Positions 34,591 through 42,195 of a stretch of 64,000 bases of DNA are shown here, piece by piece. The notes below the pieces were generated by a model. It was not told the origin of the DNA. It did no database searches and worked only from the letters and a program-made list of their open reading frames with translations. The first letter of the stretch is position 1. Each line of letters starts with the position of its first letter. Source of the stretch: Azoarcus sp. CIB (GTDB lineage: Bacteria > Pseudomonadota > Gammaproteobacteria > Burkholderiales > Rhodocyclaceae); NCBI RefSeq assembly GCF_001190925.1, contig NZ_CP011072.1:2480001-2544000 (forward strand), in the 5' to 3' direction. The translations under genes were made by a program, and so were the position numbers.

Positions 34591-37557
34591 GTGCCAAACA
34601 GCAAGGTAGCTGAACCGTCCGATAGCGGGACTCCCGTGATTGCCGCCACGACGGGCGCCCTCCCCGACCTGCGTGCAGATGGATTGCGCCCCGGGGATTT
34701 TTCCATCGTCGGCATGGGCGCTTCTGCAGGCGGCCTGGAAGCCTTCGAGCAGTTCTTCCGGCGAATGCCTGCGGACAGTGGCATGGCCTTCGTGCTGGTT
34801 CAGCATCTCGATCCGGACCACGCCAGCCTGCTCACGGAAATCCTGCAACGCGCCACCACCATGCCGGTGGTCGAAGCCACGGATCACCTGATCGTGGCCC
34901 CCGACCGCGTGCACGTCATACCGCCCAACCGCGACATGGCGATCTTTCACGGTACGCTGCAGCTGAGCGTTCCGGATCAGCCGCGCGGCCTGCGCATGCC
35001 CATCGACGCCTTTCTGCGTTCCCTCGCCGAAGACCGCGGCGAGAAGGCGGTCGGCATCATCCTGTCCGGTACGGGCACCGACGGCACCCAGGGGCTGCGT
35101 GCCATCCTGGGTGCCGGCGGCATCTCGCTGGTGCAGGATCCTGCCGGCGCCCGATACGACGGTATGCCTGCCAGTGCGATCCGCGCGGGCTACGCGACCG
35201 CCGTGCTGGCCGCAGATGCCATGCCGCACGCGCTGCTGGCAGGCATCCGCCGCACTGCCCGGCGTCGGGAAGATCGTCTGGCGCCGGCGGCCGTGGGCGC
35301 CATGAGCCGCATCCTGATGCGGTTGCGCACCGCGACCGGCCATGACTTCTCGCACTACAAGAAGAGCACCATCGGCCGCCGCATCGAGCGGCGCATGGCG
35401 CAGCACGACATCGAGGACATCGACGTCTATGCCCGCTACGTCAAGGAAAATCCCGCCGAGATACAAACGCTGTTCAAGGAACTGCTGATCAACGTCACCA
35501 GCTTCTTTCGCGACGCCGAGGCCTTTGTCACCCTGAAGCGCGAGATCCTGCCGCTCTTGCTGCGTGACAAACCGGAGGCCTATGTGCTGCGCATCTGGGT
35601 GGCAGGGTGCGCCACCGGCGAAGAGGCCTATTCGATCGCGATCCTGCTGCGCGAGTTGATGGACGAGCGCGAGCAGGCATTCACGGTTCAAATCTATGCG
35701 ACGGATCTTGATGAAGATGCCATCAGCGCTGCACGGACGGGCGTGTACCCGCCGAATATCGTCCAGGACGTGCAGCCTGACCGGCTGCACCGCTTTTTTC
35801 TCAAGGACGATGCGGGGTATCGCGTAAGGAAGGAAATTCGCGAAATGGTGGTGTTCGCCGTCCAGAACGTCATCAAGGATCCACCCTTCACCCGACTCGA
35901 CCTGCTGTGTTGTCGCAACCTGATGATCTACCTGGAGCCGGAACTGCAAAACCGCCTCATCCCGGCGTTCCACTACGCGCTCAAACCAGGCGGAATACTG
36001 TTTCTCTCGCCCTCGGAAAGCATCGGCAACCACACCGGACTGTTCACGGCGCAAGACCGCAAATGGAAGTTCTATCGTGCGACCCACTCCGTCGCCTCTG
36101 CCCGCACGGTGCTGGCCAATGGCTTGTCCCGGGCCGCGGATAGAAGAGGCAAAGCGCCCGAGGAAGTCATGAAAAGAGCCAAGGAAACCAACTTCGACGA
36201 ACTGACCCGACGCGTGTTGCTTCAATCCTACGCGCCGGCTTCGGTCCTCACGGACCTGAAGGGCAACATCCTCTATGTTCACGGCGACACCGGGAACTTC
36301 CTGCGCCCTGCCCCCGGCCAGGCCACGCTCAATGTGGTCGAGATGGCGCGCGAGCCACTGCCGCCTGAACTGCGTGCGGCAATCCTCCACGCCACCAGCC
36401 GGGGGGGGGGGGGAGCCACCTTGGGCCGCGAAGTCGCGGTCACCACCAATGGCAAGGTACAGACGGTGAGTTTCAGTCTGCGCCCCGTGCAGGACACGGA
36501 CACCGGCGAGACCGTGCTGGTGATCAGTTTCGAGGAAATGTCGGGCGCCGCACCCGGCACACGGAAGCGCAGCAAACGCGAGTCGACGTCGCTCACGAAC
36601 GAGAGGATCGAGGCCCTCGAACGTGAACTGGCCTACACGCGGGAGAGCCTGCAGGCCACCATCGAGGAACAGCAGGCGTCCAACGAGGAGATGCAGTCCA
36701 CCAATGAGGAACTCCAGTCGAGCAACGAAGAACTGGAGACATCCAGGGAGGAACTGCAGTCGGTCAATGAAGAGCTGGTGACGGTGAATGCAGAGCTGCA
36801 CGCCAAGATCCAGCAGCTGACGGGCATGCAGAACGACATGAAGAACCTGCTCGACAACGTGAACGTCGGCACGATCTTCCTGGATGAGCAATTGCTCATC
36901 CGCCGCTTTACGCGTGAGGCGGCGCGAGTCTATCGCCTGATCGGCTCGGATGTGGGGCGGCCGCTGGGTGACATCAAGTCCGAACTGGAAGGTGACGACC
37001 TGCTCGCACGCGCACAGACCGTCCTCGACAGCCTGATCCCCTATGAGTGCGAGCTTCGCACGGATAGGGGCGCCTGGTATCTGGCGCGCATCATGCCCTA
37101 TCGGACGGTGGACAACGTCATCGAGGGGGTAGTGCTGACCTTCACGGACATCAGCAGGCGCGTCGAAACGGAGGCGGCGGTGCAGACGGCGCGGGATCTG
37201 GCCGAAGGCATCGTCGATACGGTGCGCGAACCGCTGCTGGTGCTGGACGGGGATTTGAAAATCGTCTCCGCCAGCCGTTCGTTCTACCGGAACTTCCGCG
37301 TCACGCCGAAAGACACCCTGGGCCGCCCGCTCTACGACGTCGGCGACGGCCAGTGGGACATCCCCAAACTACGGGAACTGCTGGAAACGATTTTGCCGCG
37401 CGACCGCAGTTTTGAAGATTATGTGGTCGAACACGTGTTCCCCACCATCGGGCGACGCAGGATATCGCTCAATGCCCGCCGCATAGCGGGCAGAAGCGGG
37501 GACACGCAGCTGATCCTGCTGGCGATGCAGGACGATGGGCAAGAGCGCGGGCAGTAG
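34591..37557 (+). CDS. CheB-CheR fusion with coiled coil and PAS domains
   Basis: This protein (about 988 residues) fuses a CheB methylesterase (Ser in GASAGG near 43, His in QHLDPDH near 69, Asp in GTGTDGTQG near 161) to a CheR methyltransferase (SAM site AGCATGEEAYS near 339, NVTSFFRD). Then come a coiled coil of NEEL repeats (about 670-746) and two PAS domains (about 756-970). No kinase domain follows, unlike some relatives. Start: AGGA is six bases before the GTG at 34591; another in-frame GTG at 34573 is possible. A G13 tract at 36401-36413 encodes GGGG near residue 603. No chemotaxis operon is nearby, so it may modify a non-chemotactic receptor. Confidence 0.9.
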   Translation: MPNSKVAEPSDSGTPVIAATTGALPDLRADGLRPGDFSIVGMGASAGGLEAFEQFFRRMPADSGMAFVLVQHLDPDHASLLTEILQRATTMPVVEATDHLIVAPDRVHVIPPNRDMAIFHGTLQLSVPDQPRGLRMPIDAFLRSLAEDRGEKAVGIILSGTGTDGTQGLRAILGAGGISLVQDPAGARYDGMPASAIRAGYATAVLAADAMPHALLAGIRRTARRREDRLAPAAVGAMSRILMRLRTATGHDFSHYKKSTIGRRIERRMAQHDIEDIDVYARYVKENPAEIQTLFKELLINVTSFFRDAEAFVTLKREILPLLLRDKPEAYVLRIWVAGCATGEEAYSIAILLRELMDEREQAFTVQIYATDLDEDAISAARTGVYPPNIVQDVQPDRLHRFFLKDDAGYRVRKEIREMVVFAVQNVIKDPPFTRLDLLCCRNLMIYLEPELQNRLIPAFHYALKPGGILFLSPSESIGNHTGLFTAQDRKWKFYRATHSVASARTVLANGLSRAADRRGKAPEEVMKRAKETNFDELTRRVLLQSYAPASVLTDLKGNILYVHGDTGNFLRPAPGQATLNVVEMAREPLPPELRAAILHATSRGGGGATLGREVAVTTNGKVQTVSFSLRPVQDTDTGETVLVISFEEMSGAAPGTRKRSKRESTSLTNERIEALERELAYTRESLQATIEEQQASNEEMQSTNEELQSSNEELETSREELQSVNEELVTVNAELHAKIQQLTGMQNDMKNLLDNVNVGTIFLDEQLLIRRFTREAARVYRLIGSDVGRPLGDIKSELEGDDLLARAQTVLDSLIPYECELRTDRGAWYLARIMPYRTVDNVIEGVVLTFTDISRRVETEAAVQTARDLAEGIVDTVREPLLVLDGDLKIVSASRSFYRNFRVTPKDTLGRPLYDVGDGQWDIPKLRELLETILPRDRSFEDYVVEHVFPTIGRRRISLNARRIAGRSGDTQLILLAMQDDGQERGQ
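36401..36413 (+). repeat. G13 homopolymer inside the CheB-CheR coding sequence
   Basis: Thirteen consecutive G residues lie within the coding frame in a linker after the CheR domain. A change of one or two bases would shift the frame and remove the coiled coil and PAS domains while leaving CheB-CheR intact. Confidence 0.95.
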
Positions 37558-37604
37558 CGCTCAAGTGTCCGAATCCTGATCGTGCGCCTGCGAAAAAAGG
37601 GAAC

Positions 37605-37637
37605 ACTACGCCACCGTGGGTGGCGCAGTCCGACGGA
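37605..37637. repeat. Palindromic repeat copy 1, at the downstream end of the J-domain operon
   Basis: This 33-bp element (ACTACGCCACC-GTGGGTGGCG-CAGTCCGACGGA) is 32/34 identical to the element at 40667-40700 in the same orientation. It can form a hairpin with a stem of about 10 bp. On the minus strand it lies 4 bases after the last gene's stop, and the stem is followed by GTTCCC and T6, so it could serve as the operon terminator. Confidence 0.85.
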
Positions 37638-37640
37638 CTG

Positions 37641-38867
37641 CTAGCGCAGTTTGTAAGTCGCCCTGCACGTTTCGTGCAGGTAGGCCAGCACGTCATGCTC
37701 ATCCGCGTCATTGAGCTGCATGCGGGCATCGGGCCCCAGGTCTTCGGACCAAAGATGCCTGACGTCGGCCTGATACTGAAACGGCACTACCTGCTGGATG
37801 AATCGCGACACCGCCGCCTCGTCAAAGCCCGAGCTGCGGAAATTTTCCCAGACGCTGATCGCATCCTTCTTGCGCAGCGCCGGACAGGGCTCCAGGCCGG
37901 TCGCGACCATCAACAGGACGGTGCACATCACATCCGGGTGTTCGCCCTTGCCGCCGGTGATTTTCCGCCAGGTGTCTTCGGTCTCTTTGTCGTGGTGCGT
38001 CAGCTCGTCGAGACCGCAGGTGTTGAAGAAAAAATATCCCGTCAGCGGCCCGACCTCCTCCTTCGGAACGAAATCCGCGGCGGGGTGCAGCTTGAGCGTC
38101 GGCAAGAGCCTGCCGAGGAAGTTCTCACGCGCATCATCCAGGATGCCCCGGATCGGGGCCGGAGCCTCTTCGATCCATTCGTCCAGAGCGGGGAAGTCAC
38201 GCTTCTTTTTCTTGCAGGCCAATGCATGAAGTTCCATGAACTGGCCGGTGGAAAACAGTTTCGTGGGCTTCTTCTCGACGAAGAGCACCAGCAAGGCGCT
38301 GTTGATGACCGCCTCGCAGGACTCGTTCATCTGCAGGTCCTTGCGCGACACGCCCAGCTTGCCGGCCAGCCAGTAGCTCAGTTCGTGCTGCGCCAGGATG
38401 CTCTCGCGCCGACGCATTTCCTCCCGATACCGGGCATGCGTCATCGGCTCGTCGAGCGTCCATAAGGACAACATCTGCTTCTCGATCTGACTAACGGCGG
38501 CGGGCGGTTCCAGAATCAGGTCTTCCGGTAGCTTCAGCAAGGCACGCAACGCGTCGGCCCCGGCCTTCGACAGGGCAAGGAGCGTTTTCTGGCGCAGCTG
38601 GTCGGCGGCCGCCGCAAGCTTTCCGCCGGATGCCGACTCGAGCGCCAGGCTGACCAGGGTCACCAGGCGAGTGCGCGCTGCTTCGAGCTCAGGGCGAAGG
38701 TTGGCGGTACCGAAGAAGCCGGCCAGCTGAACGATCCCTTTCGCGCCCTCGCGTCCGATGGCAGCCAGGCGCTCATCGTCGATCACACGCTGGTTCACGG
38801 CATAACAGAGCACCTGCTCGAAATACGGGCGGGCATCGACGGTTGCGACAGTGGTATTTCGGGACAT
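37641..38867 (-). CDS. Unrecognised 408-residue protein of the J-domain operon
   Basis: The protein starts MSRNTTVATVDARPYFEQVLCYA; the open frame continues 69 codons further upstream into the previous gene, which is rejected. It is soluble, mostly helical, with no signal peptide or membrane segment. Notable pieces are ALVGLFVEKK-like NSALLVLFVEKKPTKLF, ACKKKKRDFPALDEWIEE, and FFFNTCGLDELTHHDKETEDTWRKITGG. I recognise no catalytic motif or family. It is the last gene of the operon, 42 bases after the 257-residue protein's stop. An assignment would need structural comparison. Confidence 0.75.
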   Translation of the reverse strand: MSRNTTVATVDARPYFEQVLCYAVNQRVIDDERLAAIGREGAKGIVQLAGFFGTANLRPELEAARTRLVTLVSLALESASGGKLAAAADQLRQKTLLALSKAGADALRALLKLPEDLILEPPAAVSQIEKQMLSLWTLDEPMTHARYREEMRRRESILAQHELSYWLAGKLGVSRKDLQMNESCEAVINSALLVLFVEKKPTKLFSTGQFMELHALACKKKKRDFPALDEWIEEAPAPIRGILDDARENFLGRLLPTLKLHPAADFVPKEEVGPLTGYFFFNTCGLDELTHHDKETEDTWRKITGGKGEHPDVMCTVLLMVATGLEPCPALRKKDAISVWENFRSSGFDEAAVSRFIQQVVPFQYQADVRHLWSEDLGPDARMQLNDADEHDVLAYLHETCRATYKLR

Positions 38868-38908
38868 CGTGTGTGGCGCGCGAAGCGCAGCGACTTCGCG
38901 CTTCCCTA

Positions 38909-39682
38909 TCAAATGGCGGACTCTTCTTCGTCTTCCTGAATCTTCGGCACCCCCGGCTCGCCGGTTTCGACCGGCGGCGGCACATGCGCGGCTTCCATTT
39001 CGCGACGCATGCGATCCTGGACTTCGATGATCAGCAGTTCGAAGCTGTCCTGGAATTCGTGGCGAAGCACCCACGCCGTTTCCATCCAGTCGCCGTCAGC
39101 CACTTCGGAGCGCGACATGCTCGGACGTGCCAGTTCCATCGAGTCACCGGCTTCGAGCCCTTGCTCCATCTCGTCGAACTGCTCCGCATCGAAGGAGTGC
39201 GTCCGTTTGGGCGCCATGGCCTTCTCGAGATCGAAGTCGTCTTCGAAGCGCCCGTGGAAGGCGAAGTTCTGCAGCAGATCGTAGTAGTCGGTGAAGTAGT
39301 CCGCCAGCAGACGGATGCCTTCATCGCGTTCGGTCAGGCATTCAAGGATCTCGACGCAGGCGCCTGCCCCCCGGTGCATGACGGCATTCATGGTGTTGCG
39401 CAGGCGCGGCACGTACTTCTCGAGCGGCTCGCCATACTTGCGTTCGAGCAGGATCGCGTCGACAAACTGTTCGGGACTGACGACCAGGTTGACCACGGAC
39501 TCCTTACTGGAGTCGAACTCGCGCATGATGGCCAGCAGATCCTTCGGCTCCATTTCGTCGAGGATGTTCACCAGCGCCTGGTCGCCCTGCGTTTCGGCGA
39601 TGGCGACCAGTTGCGATTCCGCCTCGGCGATTTCGCCGGCGAGGATCAGGGCTTGGGTCTGGATGACGGCAGGATGGGTCAT
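38909..39682 (-). CDS. Unrecognised 257-residue acidic protein of the J-domain operon
   Basis: This soluble acidic protein starts MTHPAVIQTQALILAGEIAEAE and is helical over its first 140 residues (LLAIMREFDSSKESVVNLVVSPEQFVDAI, in pieces). The C-terminal region is Met/Glu/Asp-rich and ends EDEEESAI. No signal peptide, membrane segment or known motif is visible. It lies 11 bases after the 169-residue protein's stop, clearly within one operon. Function unknown. Confidence 0.75.
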   Translation of the reverse strand: MTHPAVIQTQALILAGEIAEAESQLVAIAETQGDQALVNILDEMEPKDLLAIMREFDSSKESVVNLVVSPEQFVDAILLERKYGEPLEKYVPRLRNTMNAVMHRGAGACVEILECLTERDEGIRLLADYFTDYYDLLQNFAFHGRFEDDFDLEKAMAPKRTHSFDAEQFDEMEQGLEAGDSMELARPSMSRSEVADGDWMETAWVLRHEFQDSFELLIIEVQDRMRREMEAAHVPPPVETGEPGVPKIQEDEEESAI

Positions 39683-39693
39683 GGACTTGGTGC

Positions 39694-40203
39694 TTAACGG
39701 TCAGGGGTATCGAAACCTTGTTCGGTCATCCAGCTTTCGCCGGCTTCGCCAAGGTCTTCCGTATCGTCTTCATTTTCTTCATCGGCCTGGGATGCGGCGT
39801 CAGGCCTGCGGATGTCTTCGGTCAGCATCCACTCGAGCACGGCCGTGGAGGTCAGGAAAGCATCGCCATCCGCAGCCCCCAGGCACATCTCGATAAGCGG
39901 ACGCGCCCACGGCTGGATGTCCAGGGTTCTTTCCATCTCCGCCCAGCGCGGAAAACGACCGAGCCCCGGGGTGCTGTTGGCCGCCCGATCGAGAATCTTG
40001 CGGTCGTTGAACGCATACGCCCCATGCAGCGCGGGCGCGACCATTTCCGGCGCCTCCTCGATCATGGGCATCAGATCCTCGAAGCACTGACGCTTTTCCT
40101 GCAGACGTTTGTTGAGGACGTTCTTGTTTTCCGAATCGGTGCGCAAGTCATCCAGCTCACTATTGTAACGCTCGGAAAGATCTTCAAAATAAAACGACGT
40201 CAT
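39694..40203 (-). CDS. Unrecognised 169-residue protein of the J-domain operon
   Basis: The protein starts [23 protein letters not shown], with a charged helical N-terminus likely to form a coiled coil (about 8-45). The middle is more hydrophobic ([21 protein letters not shown]) and the tail very acidic ([16 protein letters not shown]). Its start codon overlaps the stop of the J-domain gene by 4 bases, showing translational coupling. No family is recognised. A role as a client or adaptor of the J-domain protein is plausible from coupling only. Confidence 0.75.
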   Translation of the reverse strand: MTSFYFEDLSERYNSELDDLRTDSENKNVLNKRLQEKRQCFEDLMPMIEEAPEMVAPALHGAYAFNDRKILDRAANSTPGLGRFPRWAEMERTLDIQPWARPLIEMCLGAADGDAFLTSTAVLEWMLTEDIRRPDAASQADEENEDDTEDLGEAGESWMTEQGFDTPDR

Positions 40204-40487
40204 GTAATCACTTTTTCAATGTACGCATTCCACAGCGAGGTCGCTTCCTGCAGTGGATCGTCGATCAGGTTGCGACGGCGCAGCGCATCGTATTCGCCGC
40301 GCTTCGCAACGTCCCCCAGCAATTCGTAAGCCGTCTGGGCTTCCCGAAAACGGGCCGAAGCGTCGGCCGAGGGGTTTCTGTCGGGGTGGTAAAGACGGGC
40401 CGCCTTGCGGTAGGCCGATTTGATGTCATCAAGAGATGCGACTGGCGAAACACCTAGAACTTCGTACGGGTCTCTCATTTCAGTCAT
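40200..40487 (-). CDS. Small J-domain protein
   Basis: This 95-residue protein consists of a J domain with intact HPD ([11 protein letters not shown], near residue 37-45), beginning [21 protein letters not shown], and a short C-terminal tail ([17 protein letters not shown]). J domains stimulate the ATPase of Hsp70. It lacks the Gly/Phe, zinc and client-binding domains of DnaJ, so it probably recruits Hsp70 to another protein, perhaps a product of the three coupled downstream genes. The open frame extends upstream of 40487, but the family begins here. Confidence 0.85.
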   Translation of the reverse strand: MTEMRDPYEVLGVSPVASLDDIKSAYRKAARLYHPDRNPSADASARFREAQTAYELLGDVAKRGEYDALRRRNLIDDPLQEATSLWNAYIEKVIT

Positions 40488-40666
40488 TATGAATAAACGG
40501 GGCTTATCTTCACTAGTATAACAAGGAACTATTAGCCCCTTCGCAAAGAGTCGGCTCGGCCGAGCCGCGTCGCCCATGCCACGAGCATGCCTGCATCCCG
40601 ATCACGACACGCTGGCGTCCCACCAGGGGAAGTTAGCCGCCCGCGCAAAGCAGGAAGCCTAAACGG

Positions 40667-40700
40667 ACTACGCCACCCGTGGGTGGCGTAGTCCGACGGA
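40667..40700. repeat. Palindromic repeat copy 2, upstream of the J-domain operon
   Basis: This 34-bp element is the near-identical partner of 37605-37637. With its flanks it forms a 15-bp perfect stem (40664-40678 with 40681-40695) around a 2-nt loop. On the minus strand it lies 15 bases after the stop of the collagen-like lipoprotein and may terminate it. Together the two copies bracket the four-gene operon. Confidence 0.88.
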
Positions 40701-40714
40701 ACGCCAGGGGGATC

Positions 40715-41062
40715 TCAACGCGCGGGAGCCGGAGGCGGAACGACGATCACGGTGTCGCCACCGGTCTTGCCGCGCTCACCTTGGGCTCCGGTATCTCCGG
40801 TGGAACCGGTTGCGCCAGTGCCCCCGGTTGATCCTTGTGCTCCGGTGTAACCGGTCGATCCGGTATCCCCGGTAGACCCCGTAGATCCGGTAGCCCCCAT
40901 CTGTCCGGTCATTCCAGTGGCGCCAGGAGCACCTGCGGGGCCGGCGGGCCCCGGAACGGGCGCTGGAGCCGGGGCCGGAGCAGGCGTAACAACCGTCGAC
41001 TTTTCACACGCGCTCAAGGCTAGCCCCATCACAACCGCTGAAAAAATTATCGCATATTTCAT
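40715..41062 (-). CDS. Collagen-like Gly-X-Y repeat lipoprotein
   Basis: This 115-residue lipoprotein has a signal peptide with lipobox GLALSAC, an Ala-Pro hinge ([14 protein letters not shown]) and about 22 consecutive Gly-X-Y triplets ([16 protein letters not shown]..., many GSTGDTG/GATG) ending in GERGKTGGD and a short Pro-rich tail. GAGGAA precedes the ATG at 41062. Threonine in the Y position is common in bacterial collagen-like proteins. It should trimerise into a triple helix at the cell surface or in the periplasm. Collagen-like proteins are unusual in this group. Confidence 0.85.
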   Translation of the reverse strand: MKYAIIFSAVVMGLALSACEKSTVVTPAPAPAPAPVPGPAGPAGAPGATGMTGQMGATGSTGSTGDTGSTGYTGAQGSTGGTGATGSTGDTGAQGERGKTGGDTVIVVPPPAPAR

Positions 41063-41388
41063 CTGAATTCCTCTTGAGTGTTGGTCTACAACCGCTCTCT
41101 TGGGGAGATTCGCGGTCAGCTGGACGTGCGATTTGAAAATACGCGATTTCCGCGCCCCGCTCCGTTCGCTGGCGAACACAACCCCACGTGTGGGCCTCCC
41201 GGCACCGCCACGTACGGTTCGGTTCCGGCACAAGGACCGTCCGAATCCGTGAATCGTGGGGTCTGACTCTGGCAACGGTGATGTTGTGTGCGGAACCGTA
41301 CAGAGCCGCCGCCGTTTTCGGCGTAAATATCATTTGCCGGACGGCAACATTCTCATCAACGGGGCGCAAGTCCAGGGATCGACGCACA
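41063..41388. other. Divergent intergenic region, collagen-like / small membrane protein
   Basis: These 326 bases hold the two start regions. The only structure seen is a distant inverted pair GTACGGTTC (41212-41220) and GAACCGTAC (41293-41301), 72 bases apart, of doubtful meaning. No gene is supported. Confidence 0.35.
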
Positions 41389-41613
41389 ATGAAAGCCCTA
41401 CTCATTACCGGAGTCGCACTCATTGTCATGGGCGCAGCCGTTCTGGGCTACGACCATTACAGCTACACGACGACCGAGAACATTCTCCAGATCGGGCCGA
41501 TCACGGCGACCGCCGAACGCACGCATACGGTCGCGATACCGCCGCTCGTCGGCTGGTTGCTCATCGGTGGCGGCGCGTGCGTGATCGCTTTCGCCGTACT
41601 GTCGAAAAAATGA
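41389..41613 (+). CDS. Small two-segment membrane protein, unknown
   Basis: This 74-residue protein has two hydrophobic segments (LLITGVALIVMGAAVLGY and LVGWLLIGGGACVIAFAV) separated by a polar loop with YTTTENILQIGPITATAER. It resembles small inner-membrane proteins annotated only by family numbers. It is followed closely by a DUF3096 gene, so the two may form a unit. Confidence 0.6.
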   Translation: MKALLITGVALIVMGAAVLGYDHYSYTTTENILQIGPITATAERTHTVAIPPLVGWLLIGGGACVIAFAVLSKK

Positions 41614-41634
41614 CTGAAAGGGAAAGGTGCCTGT

Positions 41635-41790
41635 ATGACCATCAACCTGGGTCTTGCTCCGCTGGTCGCGCTGATCGCCGGGATTCTCATCCTCGTCGTA
41701 CCGCGGCTGCTGAACTATATCGTCGCCATTTATCTGATCCTCATCGGACTGATCGGGCTCTTCGGGGGCGGCAACTTCAACCTTCGCTGA
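41635..41790 (+). CDS. DUF3096 family small membrane protein
   Basis: This 51-residue protein (MTINLGLAPLVALIAGILIL, then PRLLNYIVAIYLILIGLIGL) is almost entirely two hydrophobic helices joined by VVPRLLN, matching DUF3096. GGAAAGG precedes the ATG. The function is unknown. Confidence 0.75.
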   Translation: MTINLGLAPLVALIAGILILVVPRLLNYIVAIYLILIGLIGLFGGGNFNLR

Positions 41791-41903
41791 AGTCCGCCGC
41801 TCCTCAGCGCTCGCGGCCAATTGTCCGCATCAAACCCGGATCCGGCCCAGGCGCCCCTGCTGGCCGTTTTATGGGAAGGTCTGGCGATGGCCGGAGCGCA
41901 AAA

Positions 41904-41923
41904 GTGTTTCGCCGCTGAAACAC
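41904..41923. promoter_or_regulatory. 20-bp palindrome, candidate activator-binding site
   Basis: GTGTTTC-gccgct-GAAACAC is a perfect 7-bp inverted repeat with a 6-bp spacer. It lies about 220 bp upstream of the sigma-54 promoter, the usual distance range for an enhancer site of a sigma-54 activator. The activator at 46958 is a candidate binder. This is inference. Confidence 0.45.
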
Positions 41924-42121
41924 CTCGATTCTCTCGCACGAATGGTGTCCAACCCATTATGAATCAATGGTTTGATGCCTACCTCCCGGACGGCAACGGG
42001 GTTCGGTCGGGGTTTGCCTGTACAGAGTCAGTACAGAGTTACCGTCACACGATCACCCGAAATGCATCATCAAGATTGCCATATCGCTTTTAATCAATAA
42101 GTTGCGAACAGGAAACGCATG

Positions 42122-42136
42122 CGGCACGGGTCTTGC
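42122..42136 (+). promoter_or_regulatory. Sigma-54 (-24/-12) promoter
   Basis: The sequence CGGCACG-ggtc-TTGC matches the -24/-12 consensus TGGCACG-N4-TTGC with one mismatch and exact spacing. Predicted transcription starts near 42148, giving a leader of about 48 bases before the ATG at 42196. Confidence 0.65.
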
Positions 42137-42195
42137 GCATTCGGAGCCACCGGGCTTGGCATGGTGCCGGCTTTGGCTCTCGAAGGGGAATTGCG

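Larger units (their letters stand above)
41791..42195. other. Regulatory region of the amyloid-like cluster
   Basis: These 405 bases contain no supported gene. They carry a 20-bp palindrome (41904-41923) and a near-consensus sigma-54 promoter (42122-42136) in front of the operon that starts at 42196. A second, weaker -24/-12-like element lies at 42157-42171. Confidence 0.6.

Noticed and set aside
41212-41301. Inverted pair GTACGGTTC / GAACCGTAC
   Set aside because: The arms are 72 bases apart and have no matching partners elsewhere in the window that I could find.
42157-42171. Second -24/-12-like sequence (TGGCATG-N6-GGC)
   Set aside because: The -12 element is poor, and the start site would lie only about 13 bases before the ATG; the element at 42122-42136 fits better.
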